The notes: generated by a model not told the origin, from the letters alone. DNA of 64,000 nt from Brachybacterium alimentarium (GCF_002332425.1 NZ_NRGS01000002.1:62001-126000), one strand, 5' to 3'; positions 26,994 through 36,720 are shown, counted from the stretch's first letter. Numbers and translations are program-made.

Positions 26994-27066
26994 CAGGGCA
27001 GACAGGGCTCGAACCTGCAACCTGCGGTTTTGGAGACCGCTGCGCTACCAATTGCGCCACTGCCCT
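26994..27066 (-). tRNA. trpT: tRNA-Trp (anticodon CCA)
   Basis: The minus strand folds as a cloverleaf: acceptor AGGGCAG/CTGCCCT, D arm GCGC/GCGC, anticodon stem GCGGT/ACCGC with loop CTCCAAA, T arm GCAGG/CCTGT with TTCGAGC, and discriminator G. The CCA anticodon reads UGG. It sits directly upstream of secE. Confidence 0.97.
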
Positions 27067-27311
27067 TCACGAGGGAGAACCCTCGAACGGTCGTGCCATG
27101 AGTCCGTTGCCGGAATTCATGATTCTGACCAGCGATCAGCATACAAGCCGCAAGGACCTGGTGCGAATCCGTCGGCCGCAGATCACGTCACATCGCGTTG
27201 CCGCGCTGGTGCTGCGACGTGCCTGAGGACCGGGCACGAGAGTACATGCTCCGAGACATCCGCACACCGGTCGGCCTGGCAGCGGAGCGAGACCTCTGCC
27301 ACGATAGGCGT

Positions 27312-28556
27312 GTGACCTCCGACGACTCCGCCCCCGCCCCCCGTTCCGCTCAGCCTGCCGCGCACGACCGCATCTCGCGGCGCGTCCGTGAGATCGCTCC
27401 CTCGGCGACCCTCGCGGTCGATGCGAAGGCCAAGGCGCTCAAGGCCGCCGGTCGGCCCGTGATCGGCTTCGGAGCCGGCGAGCCCGATTTCCCCACGCCC
27501 CAGCACGTCGTCGATGCGGCGATCGAGGCGGCGAAGGATCCCGCCAACCACCACTACTCCCCCGGCGCCGGGCTGCCCGAGCTGCGCACCGCGGTCGCGG
27601 AGAGCGTCTCCGCGACCACCGGACTGACCATCGAGTCGGCGCAGACGCTGATCACCAACGGCGGCAAGCAGGCCGTCTACCAGACCTTCGCCACGCTCCT
27701 GGACCCGGGCGACGAGGTGATCCTGCCCGCTCCGTACTGGACCACCTACCCCGAGGCGATCCGGCTCACCGGTGCGCGCGAGGTGCCCGTCCTGGCCGGT
27801 GCCGACCAGGACTACCTGCCCACGATCGAGCAGCTCGAGGCGGCCCGCACCGAGGCCACGCGGGCAGTGGTGCTGTGCTCCCCCTCGAACCCGACCGGGT
27901 CGGTGATGAGCGCCGAGCAGATCCGGGAGTTCGGCCGCTGGGCCCACGAGCACGGGCTGTGGGTGATCACCGACGAGATCTACCAGCACCTCACCTACGA
28001 CGGGGTCCCGTTCGTCTCGATCCTCGCCGAGGTGCCCGAGCTCGCCGAGACCACCGTGCTCCTCGGCGGCGTCGCCAAGACCTTCGCGATGACCGGCTGG
28101 CGGGTGGGCTGGATGGTCGGCCCGCAGGACGTCGTCAAGGCGGCCTCGAACCTGCAGTCGCATCTGACCTCGAACGTCAACAACATCGCGCAGCGGGCAG
28201 CGGTCGCAGCGCTGACCGGCCCGATGGAGCCCGTCCAGGAGATGCGCGAGGCCTTCGACCGTCGCCGGCGCACCATCGTGGAGAAGCTCTCCGCGGTGCC
28301 AGGCTTCTCGGTGCCCACCCCGACCGGTGCCTTCTACGCCTTCCCGGACGTCTCCGGGGCGCTGGGTCGAGAGATCCGGGGCACCCGTGTCACCACCTCG
28401 ACCGAGCTCGCCACGGTGATCCTCGAGGAGGCCGAGGTGGCGGCGGTTCCCGGTGAAGCCTTCGGGGCGCCCGGTCACCTGCGCTTCTCCTATGCGCTCC
28501 ACGACGCGGACCTCGCCGAGGGCATCGACCGCGTGGCGGCACTGCTGTCGGAATGA
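27312..28556 (+). CDS. aspC: Class I pyridoxal-phosphate aminotransferase (aspartate type)
   Basis: The 414-residue fold-type I enzyme has [12 protein letters not shown] near residue 55, the PLP region PSNPTGSV (about 192-199), the Schiff-base lysine in [16 protein letters not shown] (Lys256) and a C-terminal substrate arginine in GHLRFSYA. It matches bacterial aspartate aminotransferases of subgroup 1-gamma, making aspartate/oxaloacetate and glutamate/2-oxoglutarate interchange likely; aromatic substrates cannot be excluded. The GTG at 27312 has no Shine-Dalgarno sequence, and a CACGAT box ends six bases before it, suggesting a leaderless message. Confidence 0.88.
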   Translation: MTSDDSAPAPRSAQPAAHDRISRRVREIAPSATLAVDAKAKALKAAGRPVIGFGAGEPDFPTPQHVVDAAIEAAKDPANHHYSPGAGLPELRTAVAESVSATTGLTIESAQTLITNGGKQAVYQTFATLLDPGDEVILPAPYWTTYPEAIRLTGAREVPVLAGADQDYLPTIEQLEAARTEATRAVVLCSPSNPTGSVMSAEQIREFGRWAHEHGLWVITDEIYQHLTYDGVPFVSILAEVPELAETTVLLGGVAKTFAMTGWRVGWMVGPQDVVKAASNLQSHLTSNVNNIAQRAAVAALTGPMEPVQEMREAFDRRRRTIVEKLSAVPGFSVPTPTGAFYAFPDVSGALGREIRGTRVTTSTELATVILEEAEVAAVPGEAFGAPGHLRFSYALHDADLAEGIDRVAALLSE

Positions 28557-28610
28557 GCCCGACGTGCGAGTGAGCACACGGCCCCGCCCCCTGCACGGGG
28601 CGGAGACGCG

Positions 28611-29669
28611 ATGACCGCAGCGGCTGCCTCCTCAGCGACCGCCTCAGCCGGCCGGGATCTCTCCGCGCTGCCCAAGGCGCATCTGCACCTCCATTTCACC
28701 GGGTCGATGCGGCCGACGACGCTGTGGGACCTGGCCGACGAGCGCGGCATCCGCCTGCCGCGCTCGTTGGTCGACGACGTCGCACTGCAGGTCGAGCCGA
28801 CGCGGCGGGGCTGGTTCCGCTTCCAGCGGCAGTACGACGCCGCGCGCACCGTGGTGGATTCAGAGGCCGCGATGCGGCGGATCCTCCACGAGGCGGTGCT
28901 CGATGACGCCGCGGAAGGCTCCGGCCGGCTGGAGATCCAGGTCGATCCCACGAGCTACGCGCCCTTCGTGGGCGGTCTGACGCCGGCCACAGAGATCGTG
29001 CTGGACCAGGCCGACCGCTCCGAGCAGGAGACCGGGGTGAGCGTCGGGATCGTCATCGCGGCCTCCCGCACCCGCCATCCGTTGGACGCGCGCACCCTGG
29101 CCCGTCTCGCCGCGAAGCACGCGGGCCGGGTGATCGGCTTCGGTCTGTCCAACGACGAGCGTCGTGGTGTGACCAGCGAGTACGGGCCCGCCTTCGCGAT
29201 CGCTCGACGGGCCGGCCTGCTCTCGGTGCCGCACGGCGGCGAACTGCTGGGGCCCGCCCATGTCGAGGCGGTCATGGACCACCTCGCCCCGAACCGTCTG
29301 GGCCACGGAGTGCGCTCGGCCGACGACCCCGCACTGCTGGACCGCATCGTGCAGGCGGGCGTCGGCCTCGAGGTGTGTCCTGCCTCCAACGCCTCGCTCG
29401 GCGTGGTCGCGGACCCCACCGACGTGCCGCTGCGTCAGCTGGTCGATGCCGGTGCCCAGATCGCTCTGGGCGCCGACGATCCCCTGCTGTTCGGCACGCG
29501 GCTCGTCGCGCAGTACGAGATCGCGCGCCAGATGGGCTTCAGCGACGAGGAGCTCGCGGCCCTCGCCGCCTCCTCGATCCGGATCTCCGCGGCCGACGAC
29601 GCCACCAGGACACGCCTCCTGGACGGGGTGCGCGACTGGCTCGCGGCCCCTCCCCCAGCCGCCTCCTGA
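28611..29669 (+). CDS. add: Adenosine deaminase family protein
   Basis: The 352-residue TIM-barrel amidohydrolase has the metal site PKAHLHLHFTGSM, LSVPHGGELLGP, LGHGVR, NASLGVV and a late LGADDPLLFGT. These correspond to the HxH, HxGE, GHG and DDP elements of adenosine deaminase, with HGGE in place of the common HAGE. The expected reaction is adenosine to inosine in purine salvage. It starts 54 bases after the aminotransferase and shows no upstream promoter, so co-transcription is possible. A closely related aminohydrolase specificity cannot be excluded from sequence alone. Confidence 0.82.
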   Translation: MTAAAASSATASAGRDLSALPKAHLHLHFTGSMRPTTLWDLADERGIRLPRSLVDDVALQVEPTRRGWFRFQRQYDAARTVVDSEAAMRRILHEAVLDDAAEGSGRLEIQVDPTSYAPFVGGLTPATEIVLDQADRSEQETGVSVGIVIAASRTRHPLDARTLARLAAKHAGRVIGFGLSNDERRGVTSEYGPAFAIARRAGLLSVPHGGELLGPAHVEAVMDHLAPNRLGHGVRSADDPALLDRIVQAGVGLEVCPASNASLGVVADPTDVPLRQLVDAGAQIALGADDPLLFGTRLVAQYEIARQMGFSDEELAALAASSIRISAADDATRTRLLDGVRDWLAAPPPAAS

Positions 29670-29672
29670 GGC

Positions 29673-30941
29673 TCAGCGGTCCTGTCCGGCGCCTTCCGAG
29701 GGCAGGGCCAGGAAGAACTCCGGGGCGGTGAAGCCGTGCTCGGCGAAAGCCGCCGCGATCGCCTCGGCGACGATCTGCGCCTGGTCGGCCTCGACCAGAG
29801 CGATCGTCGAGCCGCCGAAGCCGCCCCCGGTCATCCGGGCGCCGTGGGCGCCGGCCGCACGGGCGGCGTCGACCGCCACGTCGAGCTGCTCGACGGTGAC
29901 CTCGTAGTCCTCGCGCAGCGAGTCGTGGGAGGCGTTCAGCAGGGCGCCGAGGGCGGAGACGTTCTCCCGCACGGTGCCCGCGGCGAGCAGGGCGTCGAAG
30001 TCCTTCACGCGCTGGATCTCGGTGAGCACATGGCGGGCACGGCGGCGCACCACCTCGTCCTGGATCCGGCCGAGCAGCTCGTCGAGCTGCTCGACGTCCG
30101 CATCGCGCAGGGTGTCGATGCCCAGCACGGAGGCGGCCGCCTCGCTGTCGGCCCGTCGGGCCGTGTACTCGCCGTCCACGTGCGAGTGCTCGGCGCGGGT
30201 ATCGGTGATCAGCAGGGCGAGGCCCTGGGAGGCCAGGTCCCACGGGACGGCGCGGGTCGAGAAGTCGCGGCAGTCCAGGAACAGGGCGTGGCCCGCGCGG
30301 GAGAGCACCGAGGCGGACTGGTCCAGGCCACCCGTCGAGGCACCGGCGAAGTCGGTCTCCGCGGTGATCGCGGCCCGTACGCGCTCGAGCGGCGAGGTGC
30401 CCAGCGACAGCAGCGCCTCGATCGCCTCACCGGCGGCGCACTCGAGCGCGGCGGAGCTGGACAGCCCGGCGCCCAGCGGCACCTGCCCGTCGATCATGAT
30501 GTCCATGCCCTGGGTGGAGACGCCGGAGATGTGCGGCCGCAGCGCCCACAGCACGCCGGCCACGTAGGCCGGCCAGCCCTCGACGGCGCCCGGTCGCAGG
30601 TCGCGAGCGTCGAGCTCGAGCACGAGGTCGTCCTGGGCGGAGCGCAGGCGCACCCGGTCGGTGGGCGTGCGGGCCGCGGCCGCGAAGCAGCGATGCGAGA
30701 TCGCCATCGGCAGGCACAGGCCGTCCTGGTAGTCGACATGCTCACCGATGATGTTCACACGGCCCGGAGCGGACCAGACGCCGTCGGGCGCATAGCCGAA
30801 GGCCTCCTCGAACAGCGCCTCCGCCCGTGCAGCGGCCTCGCCGCGATCAGGGGCGGAGGACAGCTCCACCACTGATGGCTGGGCGGCCGTGGCACCGGGG
30901 TATCGGGTATCAGCGGCGCCGGCATCTGCGGCAGTGGTCAT
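29673..30941 (-). CDS. galK: Galactokinase
   Basis: The 422-residue GHMP kinase has the galactokinase signature GRVNIIGEHVDYQDG near residue 61, the ATP loop PLGAGLSSSAALE and the C-terminal MTGGGFGGSTIALV. It phosphorylates galactose at C1. TGGAGGA lies seven bases before the ATG, and a TAGACT box at 31023-31018 could serve as its -10. No galT or galE is nearby, so the rest of the Leloir pathway must be elsewhere. It is convergent with the adenosine deaminase gene; only a few bases separate the stops. Confidence 0.95.
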   Translation of the reverse strand: MTTAADAGAADTRYPGATAAQPSVVELSSAPDRGEAAARAEALFEEAFGYAPDGVWSAPGRVNIIGEHVDYQDGLCLPMAISHRCFAAAARTPTDRVRLRSAQDDLVLELDARDLRPGAVEGWPAYVAGVLWALRPHISGVSTQGMDIMIDGQVPLGAGLSSSAALECAAGEAIEALLSLGTSPLERVRAAITAETDFAGASTGGLDQSASVLSRAGHALFLDCRDFSTRAVPWDLASQGLALLITDTRAEHSHVDGEYTARRADSEAAASVLGIDTLRDADVEQLDELLGRIQDEVVRRRARHVLTEIQRVKDFDALLAAGTVRENVSALGALLNASHDSLREDYEVTVEQLDVAVDAARAAGAHGARMTGGGFGGSTIALVEADQAQIVAEAIAAAFAEHGFTAPEFFLALPSEGAGQDR

Positions 30942-31056
30942 GGTTGTTCCTCCAGGACGATCAGGAGCCGGAGCGCGGGACGAAAACCCCGCGGCACTCT
31001 CCGACGCGGCCGGGAAGAGTCTAGCCGTCACCCTCGCATCGCTGCTGAGCCGTCCC

Positions 31057-32145
31057 TCAGGGGCGGACGGCGAGGCAGGCCACCGAGGGGGCGGGGATGG
31101 GCTCGCCGGCCACGGAGAGCTCCTCGCCCTGCAGCTGGAGCACGTCGATGCGGTCGGCCTCCTGGGCGGCGACGAGCACCAGGTCCCCCAGACGGGTGAA
31201 GTGCCGCGGATGGGCGCCCACCTCGATCTCGGCGACGATCTCCGGGCGCATCATCGTCAGCGACAGCACCGAGAGCGTGTCCGGCCCGCGGTTGGCGACC
31301 AGCAGCAGCGCGTCCTCGCCGGCGAGCTCGATGTGGGAGGGGAAGTTCTCTCCCGGGCGGGTGCTGGCCGGGATCATCGAGCGCACGCTCCACCGGTGCA
31401 CGGTGCCGCCGAGAGCCGCCGGGGCGGAGCGCGTGGACTCCAGCGGCTGGCGGGCCGCGGTGGCGACCATGCCGGACAGCTCGCAGGAGATGTGCAGCAG
31501 CTCGGATTCGTGATCAGGGGCGATGTGCCGCGGGCCGCTGCCCCGGCTGAGGGGGATCTCGCCGCACAGCCCCATCTGGCCCTCGAGATCCTGCCGGTAG
31601 AGGAAGACCCGGTCCAGGCCGAGGTCGGGCACCGCGAGCGTCTCGGTCCCCGGCAGGGTCCTCACCTGGTGGGGGTGCGGATCCTGGCCGTCGGCGCGGT
31701 CGTGGTGATCGTCCACGTCGATGACCTCGGTGGGCAGACCGTCGGCGTCCAGGCGCACCGTCTCGACGGTCCCGGAGCCGTAGTCCGCGACCACCAGGGT
31801 CGAGGGGCTGCGGCCGATGGCCAGGTGGCAGCCGCCGGAGCCCTCGAGCGGGAGATCGGCGGCCACCTCGGCGCTGCGTCCGTCGGCCGCGACCCGCATG
31901 GCGACCACGCGGGTGGGGGACGTCTCGAGCACGGCGTAGAGCAGGGTGCCCTCGGCGCTCCACAGCACGAACGAGGGGTCCGGGAGGTCGACGGTCGCCA
32001 GGTGCTCGACGTCCTGCAGGTGCTGCGCGGCTCCCGCCTCGGAGTCGGCATCAGCGGTGGTGATCCGCAGCAGCTCGATACCGCTGCCACGGCCGGTGCC
32101 GCTGCGCGAGTAGCCGCCGGTGGCGATCAGGGCGGTGGGGCTCAT
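31057..32145 (-). CDS. Lactonase family (seven-bladed propeller) protein
   Basis: The 362-residue product has repeated propeller-type segments (LPDPSFVLWS, PHQVRTLPGT, GSGPRHIAPD, FPSHIELAGEDALLLVANRGPDTLSVL, GAHPRHFTRLGDLVLVAA) typical of the YbhE/3-carboxymuconate cyclase-like lactonase family. The pattern PHQ...GPRH...N..SHI matches that family; substrates range from 6-phosphogluconolactone to muconolactones and cannot be named here. Its ATG overlaps the ThrE stop in ATGA (32142-32145), so the two are translationally coupled. Confidence 0.8.
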   Translation of the reverse strand: MSPTALIATGGYSRSGTGRGSGIELLRITTADADSEAGAAQHLQDVEHLATVDLPDPSFVLWSAEGTLLYAVLETSPTRVVAMRVAADGRSAEVAADLPLEGSGGCHLAIGRSPSTLVVADYGSGTVETVRLDADGLPTEVIDVDDHHDRADGQDPHPHQVRTLPGTETLAVPDLGLDRVFLYRQDLEGQMGLCGEIPLSRGSGPRHIAPDHESELLHISCELSGMVATAARQPLESTRSAPAALGGTVHRWSVRSMIPASTRPGENFPSHIELAGEDALLLVANRGPDTLSVLSLTMMRPEIVAEIEVGAHPRHFTRLGDLVLVAAQEADRIDVLQLQGEELSVAGEPIPAPSVACLAVRP

Positions 32146-33620
32146 GGGGTCTCCTCGGGGTCCGCGGCCGTCCCCGTCGCATGGGCGGGAGGATCGAAGT
32201 CCTCCAGCTCGTCGAACATCGCGGGTGACAGCGCCGTCATCTCGCCCGTCATCGTAGACGGCTCGACCAGCTGGGGGCCGTTGCGACGCCGGAGACTGCG
32301 CGAGCCGAGGCTGAGACGACGCCGGCGCATGGTGGTGAACGGCGAGGAGATGCTCGGGGTGTAGGCGATCTCGCTGCGACGGAAGTACGGCAGCACGCGC
32401 GAGGCCAGCAGCTGCCCGAGAACCGCACCGGCCGCGATCCCGATCGCGATCTCGGCCGCGCCGAACAGCTGGGCACCGCCTGCGCTGACGTCCTCCCCGA
32501 GGAGCAGCAGACCGCGGTAGATGAGGCTGCCGGGCACCAGCGGGATGATCCCGCCCATGACGAACAGCAGGGTGGGCCGGCGCAGGCGGTCCCCGAGCAC
32601 CACGGCGAGCAGTCCCGTGACGAGCCCGGCGAGCGTCACCGCGTACACCCGCTCCAGGAGGAGGCCGGTGACGACGTGGGAGATCAGGGCGGAGATCGTG
32701 GCCACCAGTGCCATCCAGGGCAGCACCCGCCAGGGCACCTGGGTGCCCACACCGAAGCCGATGCCCATCCCGATGCCGGAGACGACCACCCACGCGATCG
32801 TGATCAGGGAGATCGGGATCGACTCGTTCACGGAGATGTCCACGCCCAGCCCGTCGGCCAGGAGCATGCCCCCGCGCACCCCGACCACGAGGCCGATGGT
32901 GAGCATGAGGGTCTCCAGGATGCGCCCGGCGGCCGTGACGTACCAGCCGGTCACGGCATCCTGCACGGCCGCGATCGAGGAGAGTCCGCACAGCTGCACG
33001 ATGATGCAGGAGACGACCACGATCGAGGAGTTCACGTTCGGGTTGATGAGGCTCACCAGCATCGCCGCGGCCACGGCGAGGAAGCCGCCGATGGCCTGCC
33101 CGTAGAAGGGCGGGATCTGTTTGCGGCCCAGCAGCTCCCCGGAGGCGATGAGGAACCCGGCGGCGACGGTCGCCGCCAGCACCACGAGCGTGCCGGCGCC
33201 GAAGCTGAGCGCCGCGGCGCCGCCCATCACGGCGAAGCCGAGGACCACCAGCGGCAGCTTGTAGGCCGGGGGCGTGCGCGGGATGGACTCGGCCATCCGC
33301 CGGGCCTCCTCCAGCGGGAGATCACCGGCGATGTAGCCGTGGGTGATGTCCTCGAAGGCGGACAGGCGCGCGAAGTCCTGCACCCGGGCCGCTGCGGAGC
33401 GCACCCTGGTGAAGGGGGTCGAGGTCTCGTCCGCGAGATAGGAGATGACCACCTCGTCGAAGGTGACCTGCACCGAGACGTTGCGCAGGCCCGACGAGCT
33501 GGTGATCCGGAGGACGGTCGCCGTCACCTCGGACGCCGCGGCCCCGTTGGTGAGCAGGCCTTCTCCGATCCTCATGGCGAGGTCGAACACGGCATGGAGC
33601 CGGACAGAATCGGTGGGCAC
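32142..33620 (-). CDS. Threonine/serine exporter family (ThrE-type) membrane protein
   Basis: The roughly 492-residue protein has an N-terminal ThrE domain with a conserved hydrophilic region (FDLAMRIGEGLLTNGAAASEV, QVTFDEVVISYL), about ten transmembrane helices and the C-terminal ThrE-2 portion (LFVMGGIIPLVPGSLIYRGL). The Corynebacterium ThrE model exports L-threonine and L-serine. The C-terminal 80 residues are charged and probably cytoplasmic. I chose the GTG at 33620, six bases after a GACGAT box; a TTG at 33638 would extend it by six residues. It is coupled to the downstream lactonase. Confidence 0.85.
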   Translation of the reverse strand: MPTDSVRLHAVFDLAMRIGEGLLTNGAAASEVTATVLRITSSSGLRNVSVQVTFDEVVISYLADETSTPFTRVRSAAARVQDFARLSAFEDITHGYIAGDLPLEEARRMAESIPRTPPAYKLPLVVLGFAVMGGAAALSFGAGTLVVLAATVAAGFLIASGELLGRKQIPPFYGQAIGGFLAVAAAMLVSLINPNVNSSIVVVSCIIVQLCGLSSIAAVQDAVTGWYVTAAGRILETLMLTIGLVVGVRGGMLLADGLGVDISVNESIPISLITIAWVVVSGIGMGIGFGVGTQVPWRVLPWMALVATISALISHVVTGLLLERVYAVTLAGLVTGLLAVVLGDRLRRPTLLFVMGGIIPLVPGSLIYRGLLLLGEDVSAGGAQLFGAAEIAIGIAAGAVLGQLLASRVLPYFRRSEIAYTPSISSPFTTMRRRRLSLGSRSLRRRNGPQLVEPSTMTGEMTALSPAMFDELEDFDPPAHATGTAADPEETP

Positions 33621-33704
33621 GCACCGATCGTCCCACAAGGAGGTTCACCGCATACAGGCTCCGCCCGCGGTGTTCTGCTCACATTCCCGGGACGCCCCGG
33701 CGTC

Positions 33705-33995
33705 TCAGAGGTTCGGGGAGACCGACAGCACCGCGAGGCCGATCGCGAGCAGCGCCAGGACGCTCGCGTCCAGGCCTCGGGAGCGCACGGCGAGCGCCCC
33801 GACCACGCGGACGGGCAGCACGATTCGTGCCAGGGCGAGCACGCCCAGCAGCACGGCGAGCGCCGTTCCGGCCACGGGCGCTCCCACCACCGCTCCGACC
33901 ACGACGATCACGATCACGGCGGGGACCGTCAGGACCAGCACGGCCTGCCGCCTGCAGGCGGCGCCGAGGGTGAAGGGGGATCGGTCATCACGCAC
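33705..33995 (-). CDS. DUF3017 small membrane protein
   Basis: The 96-residue product has three hydrophobic segments (about 18-40, 43-60 and 77-92) and the pattern RIVLPVRVVGALAVRSRGLDASVLALLAIGLA that I recognise from DUF3017. The family is found in actinobacteria, usually near purine or folate genes, and its role is unknown. The GTG start at 33995 lies six bases after TAGCAT, a leaderless arrangement. It is divergent from the aspartase gene. Confidence 0.75.
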   Translation of the reverse strand: MRDDRSPFTLGAACRRQAVLVLTVPAVIVIVVVGAVVGAPVAGTALAVLLGVLALARIVLPVRVVGALAVRSRGLDASVLALLAIGLAVLSVSPNL

Positions 33996-34001
33996 GGCCC
34001 C

Positions 34002-34028
34002 ATGCTACGGGCCGCCCGGGGCTACGCT
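34002..34028. promoter_or_regulatory. Divergent promoter boxes for DUF3017 (-) and aspA (+)
   Basis: Minus-strand TAGCAT (34007-34002) sits six bases before the DUF3017 GTG, and plus-strand TACGCT (34023-34028) lies upstream of aspA. The two boxes are 15 bases apart. Confidence 0.5.
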
Positions 34029-34081
34029 GGCCGTGGTCGGCAACGACGTCGGCCGCAGACGACCTGGAGGACTCCCCCGAT

Positions 34082-35596
34082 ATGACCAGCCCCGGTTCGA
34101 CGACCGCCTCCGCGCACCGCATCGAGCACGATCTGCTCGGCGACCGCGAGGTCCCCGCCGATGCCTATTACGGCGTCCAGACCCTGCGCGCGCAGGAGAA
34201 CTTCCACATCACCGATGTGCCCCTGCACCACTTCCCCCGGTTGATCGAGGCGCTCGCGCAGGTGAAGCGGGCCACGGCGCGTGCGAATCACCGCCTCGGA
34301 GCACTGGACGACGAGCACGCGGCCGCGATCGAGCAGGCGTGCGCCGAGATCGTGGACGGGTCCCTGCACGAGGACTTCGTGGTGGACATGATCCAGGGCG
34401 GCGCCGGGACCAGCACGAACATGAATGCCAACGAGGTGATCGCCAACCGCGGGCTGGAGATCCTGGGGCATGCCAAGGGCGACTACGACTTCCTGCACCC
34501 CAACAACCATGTGAACCTCTCGCAGTCCACGAACGACGTGTATCCCACCTCCGTGCGGCTCGCGATCCTGCTCACCTTCCCGGCGCTGACCGAGGCGATG
34601 GACCATCTCATCACCACGCTGCGCGCCAAGGGCGAGGAGTTCGCGGACGTGCTGAAGATGGGCCGCACGCAGATGCAGGACGCGGTGCCGATGACGGTGG
34701 CCCAGGAGTTCAACGCCTGGGCCACCACGATCGAGGAGGACGTCGAGCGCCTCACCCGCTCCGCGACGCTGTTCCAGGAGATCAATCTCGGCGCCACCGC
34801 GATCGGCACCGGGATCACCACCGATCCGCGGTACTCCCAGATGGCGGCGCAGGAGCTCGCCGAGCTCACCGGCGTGCCCTTCGTGGTGGCCGACGACCTG
34901 GTCGAGGCCACGAGCGACACCGGGGCGTTCGTCACCTACTCCGGGGTGCTCAAGCGCATCGCGGTGAAGATCTCCAAGATCTGCAACGACCTGCGGCTGC
35001 TCTCCTCCGGGCCGCGGGCGGGCTTCCACGAGATCAACCTGCCCTCCGTGCAGCCGGGCAGCTCGATCATGCCGGGCAAGGTGAACCCGGTGATCCCCGA
35101 GGTCGTCAACCAGGTCGCCTTCGAGGTGATCGGCAACGACCTCACCGTGACCTTCGCCGCGGAGGGCGGGCAGCTGCAGCTGAACGCCTTCGAGCCCGTG
35201 ATCTGCTTCAACATCCTGGAGTCGACCCGGATCATGACTCGGGCGATGAACACCCTGGCCGACCGCTGCGTCTCCGGGATCACCCTGAACACGGACGTGC
35301 TCGAGGACTACCTGCGGCATTCGATCGGCGTGGTCACCGCGCTGGTGCCGGTGATCGGCTACTCGGCCGCCACCGATGTCGCCTCCACCGCGCTGGAGAC
35401 CGGCCGGCCGGTCGCGGAACTGGTGCTCGAGCGGGGTCTGCTCGACGAGCGGCGCCTGGAGAGCCTGCTCTCCCCCGACTCGATGACGAGCCCGCACCGC
35501 ACGACGAACACCGGCACCATGCCGGTGATACCGGACGCCGGACTGGATTCCGGGGAGATCACGCGGCTGCCGCTGGATCCGACCACCGAGGGCTGA
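34082..35596 (+). CDS. aspA: Aspartate ammonia-lyase (aspartase)
   Basis: The 504-residue product has the fumarase/aspartase superfamily loop SSIMPGKVNPVIPEVVNQVA and the aspartase-type N-terminus LLGDREVPADAYYGVQTLRA; the residues after the loop (IPEVVNQVAFEVIGND) are those of AspA rather than FumC. It converts aspartate to fumarate and ammonia. The usual length is about 470; a 35-residue Ser/Thr/Pro-rich tail follows the conserved fold. GGAGG lies upstream of the ATG and the gene ends in a hairpin convergent with ppk2. Confidence 0.88.
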   Translation: MTSPGSTTASAHRIEHDLLGDREVPADAYYGVQTLRAQENFHITDVPLHHFPRLIEALAQVKRATARANHRLGALDDEHAAAIEQACAEIVDGSLHEDFVVDMIQGGAGTSTNMNANEVIANRGLEILGHAKGDYDFLHPNNHVNLSQSTNDVYPTSVRLAILLTFPALTEAMDHLITTLRAKGEEFADVLKMGRTQMQDAVPMTVAQEFNAWATTIEEDVERLTRSATLFQEINLGATAIGTGITTDPRYSQMAAQELAELTGVPFVVADDLVEATSDTGAFVTYSGVLKRIAVKISKICNDLRLLSSGPRAGFHEINLPSVQPGSSIMPGKVNPVIPEVVNQVAFEVIGNDLTVTFAAEGGQLQLNAFEPVICFNILESTRIMTRAMNTLADRCVSGITLNTDVLEDYLRHSIGVVTALVPVIGYSAATDVASTALETGRPVAELVLERGLLDERRLESLLSPDSMTSPHRTTNTGTMPVIPDAGLDSGEITRLPLDPTTEG

Positions 35597-35610
35597 CGCC
35601 GCCCCTGATC

Positions 35611-35655
35611 GACGACGCCCCGCCACCGTGGCGAGGAACGGGGCAGGGCGTCGTC
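35611..35655 (+). terminator. Hairpin between aspA and ppk2
   Basis: GACGACGCCC and GGGCGTCGTC pair perfectly around a loop with its own CCAC/GTGG stem. It starts 15 bases after the aspA stop and may serve both convergent genes. Confidence 0.75.
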
Positions 35656-35695
35656 GAGGCGGCAGGGCGCTGAGCGTCGCGCGGGGAGCCCGGGA

Positions 35696-36601
35696 TCACT
35701 CGTCGGCCTCCTCCATCTTGCCGCGCATGACGAGCTTCGGGTCCGGCACGCCGACCACCTCATGGTCCTTGCCCTCGTACTCGAACTGGGACAGGAAGTA
35801 CCGCATCGCGTTCAGGCGCGCACGCTTCTTGTCGTTGGAGCGGATAATCGTCCACGGCGCGTACTTCTTGTCCGTGCGGCGGAACATCTCCTCCTTGGCC
35901 TCGGTGTACGCCTCCCAGCGGTCCAGCGACTCGAGGTCCATCGGCGAGAGCTTCCAGCGGCGCACCGGGTCCAGCTGACGGATCGCGAAACGGGTACGCT
36001 GCTCCTTCTGGGACACGGAGAACCAGAACTTGGTGACGAAGATGCCGGAGTCCACGAGCATGCGCTCGAAGTACGGCACCTGATTCATGAAGGTCTCGTA
36101 CTCCTCCGGCGAGGCGAAGCCCATGACCCGCTCCACGCCGGCACGGTTGTACCAGGAGCGATCGAACAGCACCATCTCGCCCTCGGTGGGCAGATGCTGG
36201 ATGTAGCGCTGGAAATACCACTGGCCGCGTTCGCGGTCGCTGGGCTTGTTCAGCGCCACCACCCGGGCGGTGCGGGGGTTCAGGTGCTCCGTGAAGCGCT
36301 TGATCGTGCCGCCCTTGCCGGCGGCGTCGCGCCCCTCGAAGATGATGATCGACTTCTGATCGTTGTCCTCGAGCCAGTACTGGTACTTCAGCAGCTCGAC
36401 CTGGAGCTTGTACTTCTCACGCTCGTACTCGTCGCGATCCATGCGCGTCTCGTAGGGGTACCCCTCCTGCCAGGTGTAGACGGGGTTGCCCTGCGGATCG
36501 ATGAGATCCGGGTCCGGCGTGTGCCCGTCCTTGACCGAATACCCCTCTTCGCGCAGATGCTCGATGTATTCGCGCAGGCTCTGGTTATCGGGGATCTTCA
36601 C
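35696..36601 (-). CDS. ppk2: Polyphosphate kinase 2
   Basis: The 301-residue single-domain PPK2 has Walker A GRDAAGKGGT, the DRSWYNRAGVE Walker B, the EHLNPR motif and the lid WFSVSQKEQRTRF. PPK2 enzymes transfer phosphate between polyphosphate and nucleotides, here probably ADP or GDP. The GTG at 36601 is chosen because AAGGAG lies seven bases upstream; an earlier GTG at 36607 sits too close to that site. It is transcribed alone. Confidence 0.92.
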   Translation of the reverse strand: MKIPDNQSLREYIEHLREEGYSVKDGHTPDPDLIDPQGNPVYTWQEGYPYETRMDRDEYEREKYKLQVELLKYQYWLEDNDQKSIIIFEGRDAAGKGGTIKRFTEHLNPRTARVVALNKPSDRERGQWYFQRYIQHLPTEGEMVLFDRSWYNRAGVERVMGFASPEEYETFMNQVPYFERMLVDSGIFVTKFWFSVSQKEQRTRFAIRQLDPVRRWKLSPMDLESLDRWEAYTEAKEEMFRRTDKKYAPWTIIRSNDKKRARLNAMRYFLSQFEYEGKDHEVVGVPDPKLVMRGKMEEADE

Positions 36602-36720
36602 GTCCACTCCTTCGGGATCACGCAGATGTATGGCCCCAACTCTAGGGGGCGCGGGTGTCGCGACGGTGAACGGATCATCGTACGACGGGCTCGGATCCGT
36701 GCAGCGGACGCCGGGAGGGC

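Noticed and set aside
28580-28605. Small GC hairpin between the aminotransferase and adenosine deaminase genes
   Set aside because: The stem is only about six base pairs with a long loop, too weak beside the other terminators to claim.
34082-35596. Fumarase C as the product of this gene
   Set aside because: The residues around the SSIMPGKVNP loop and the N-terminal GDREVPADAYYG motif follow aspartase rather than fumarase.
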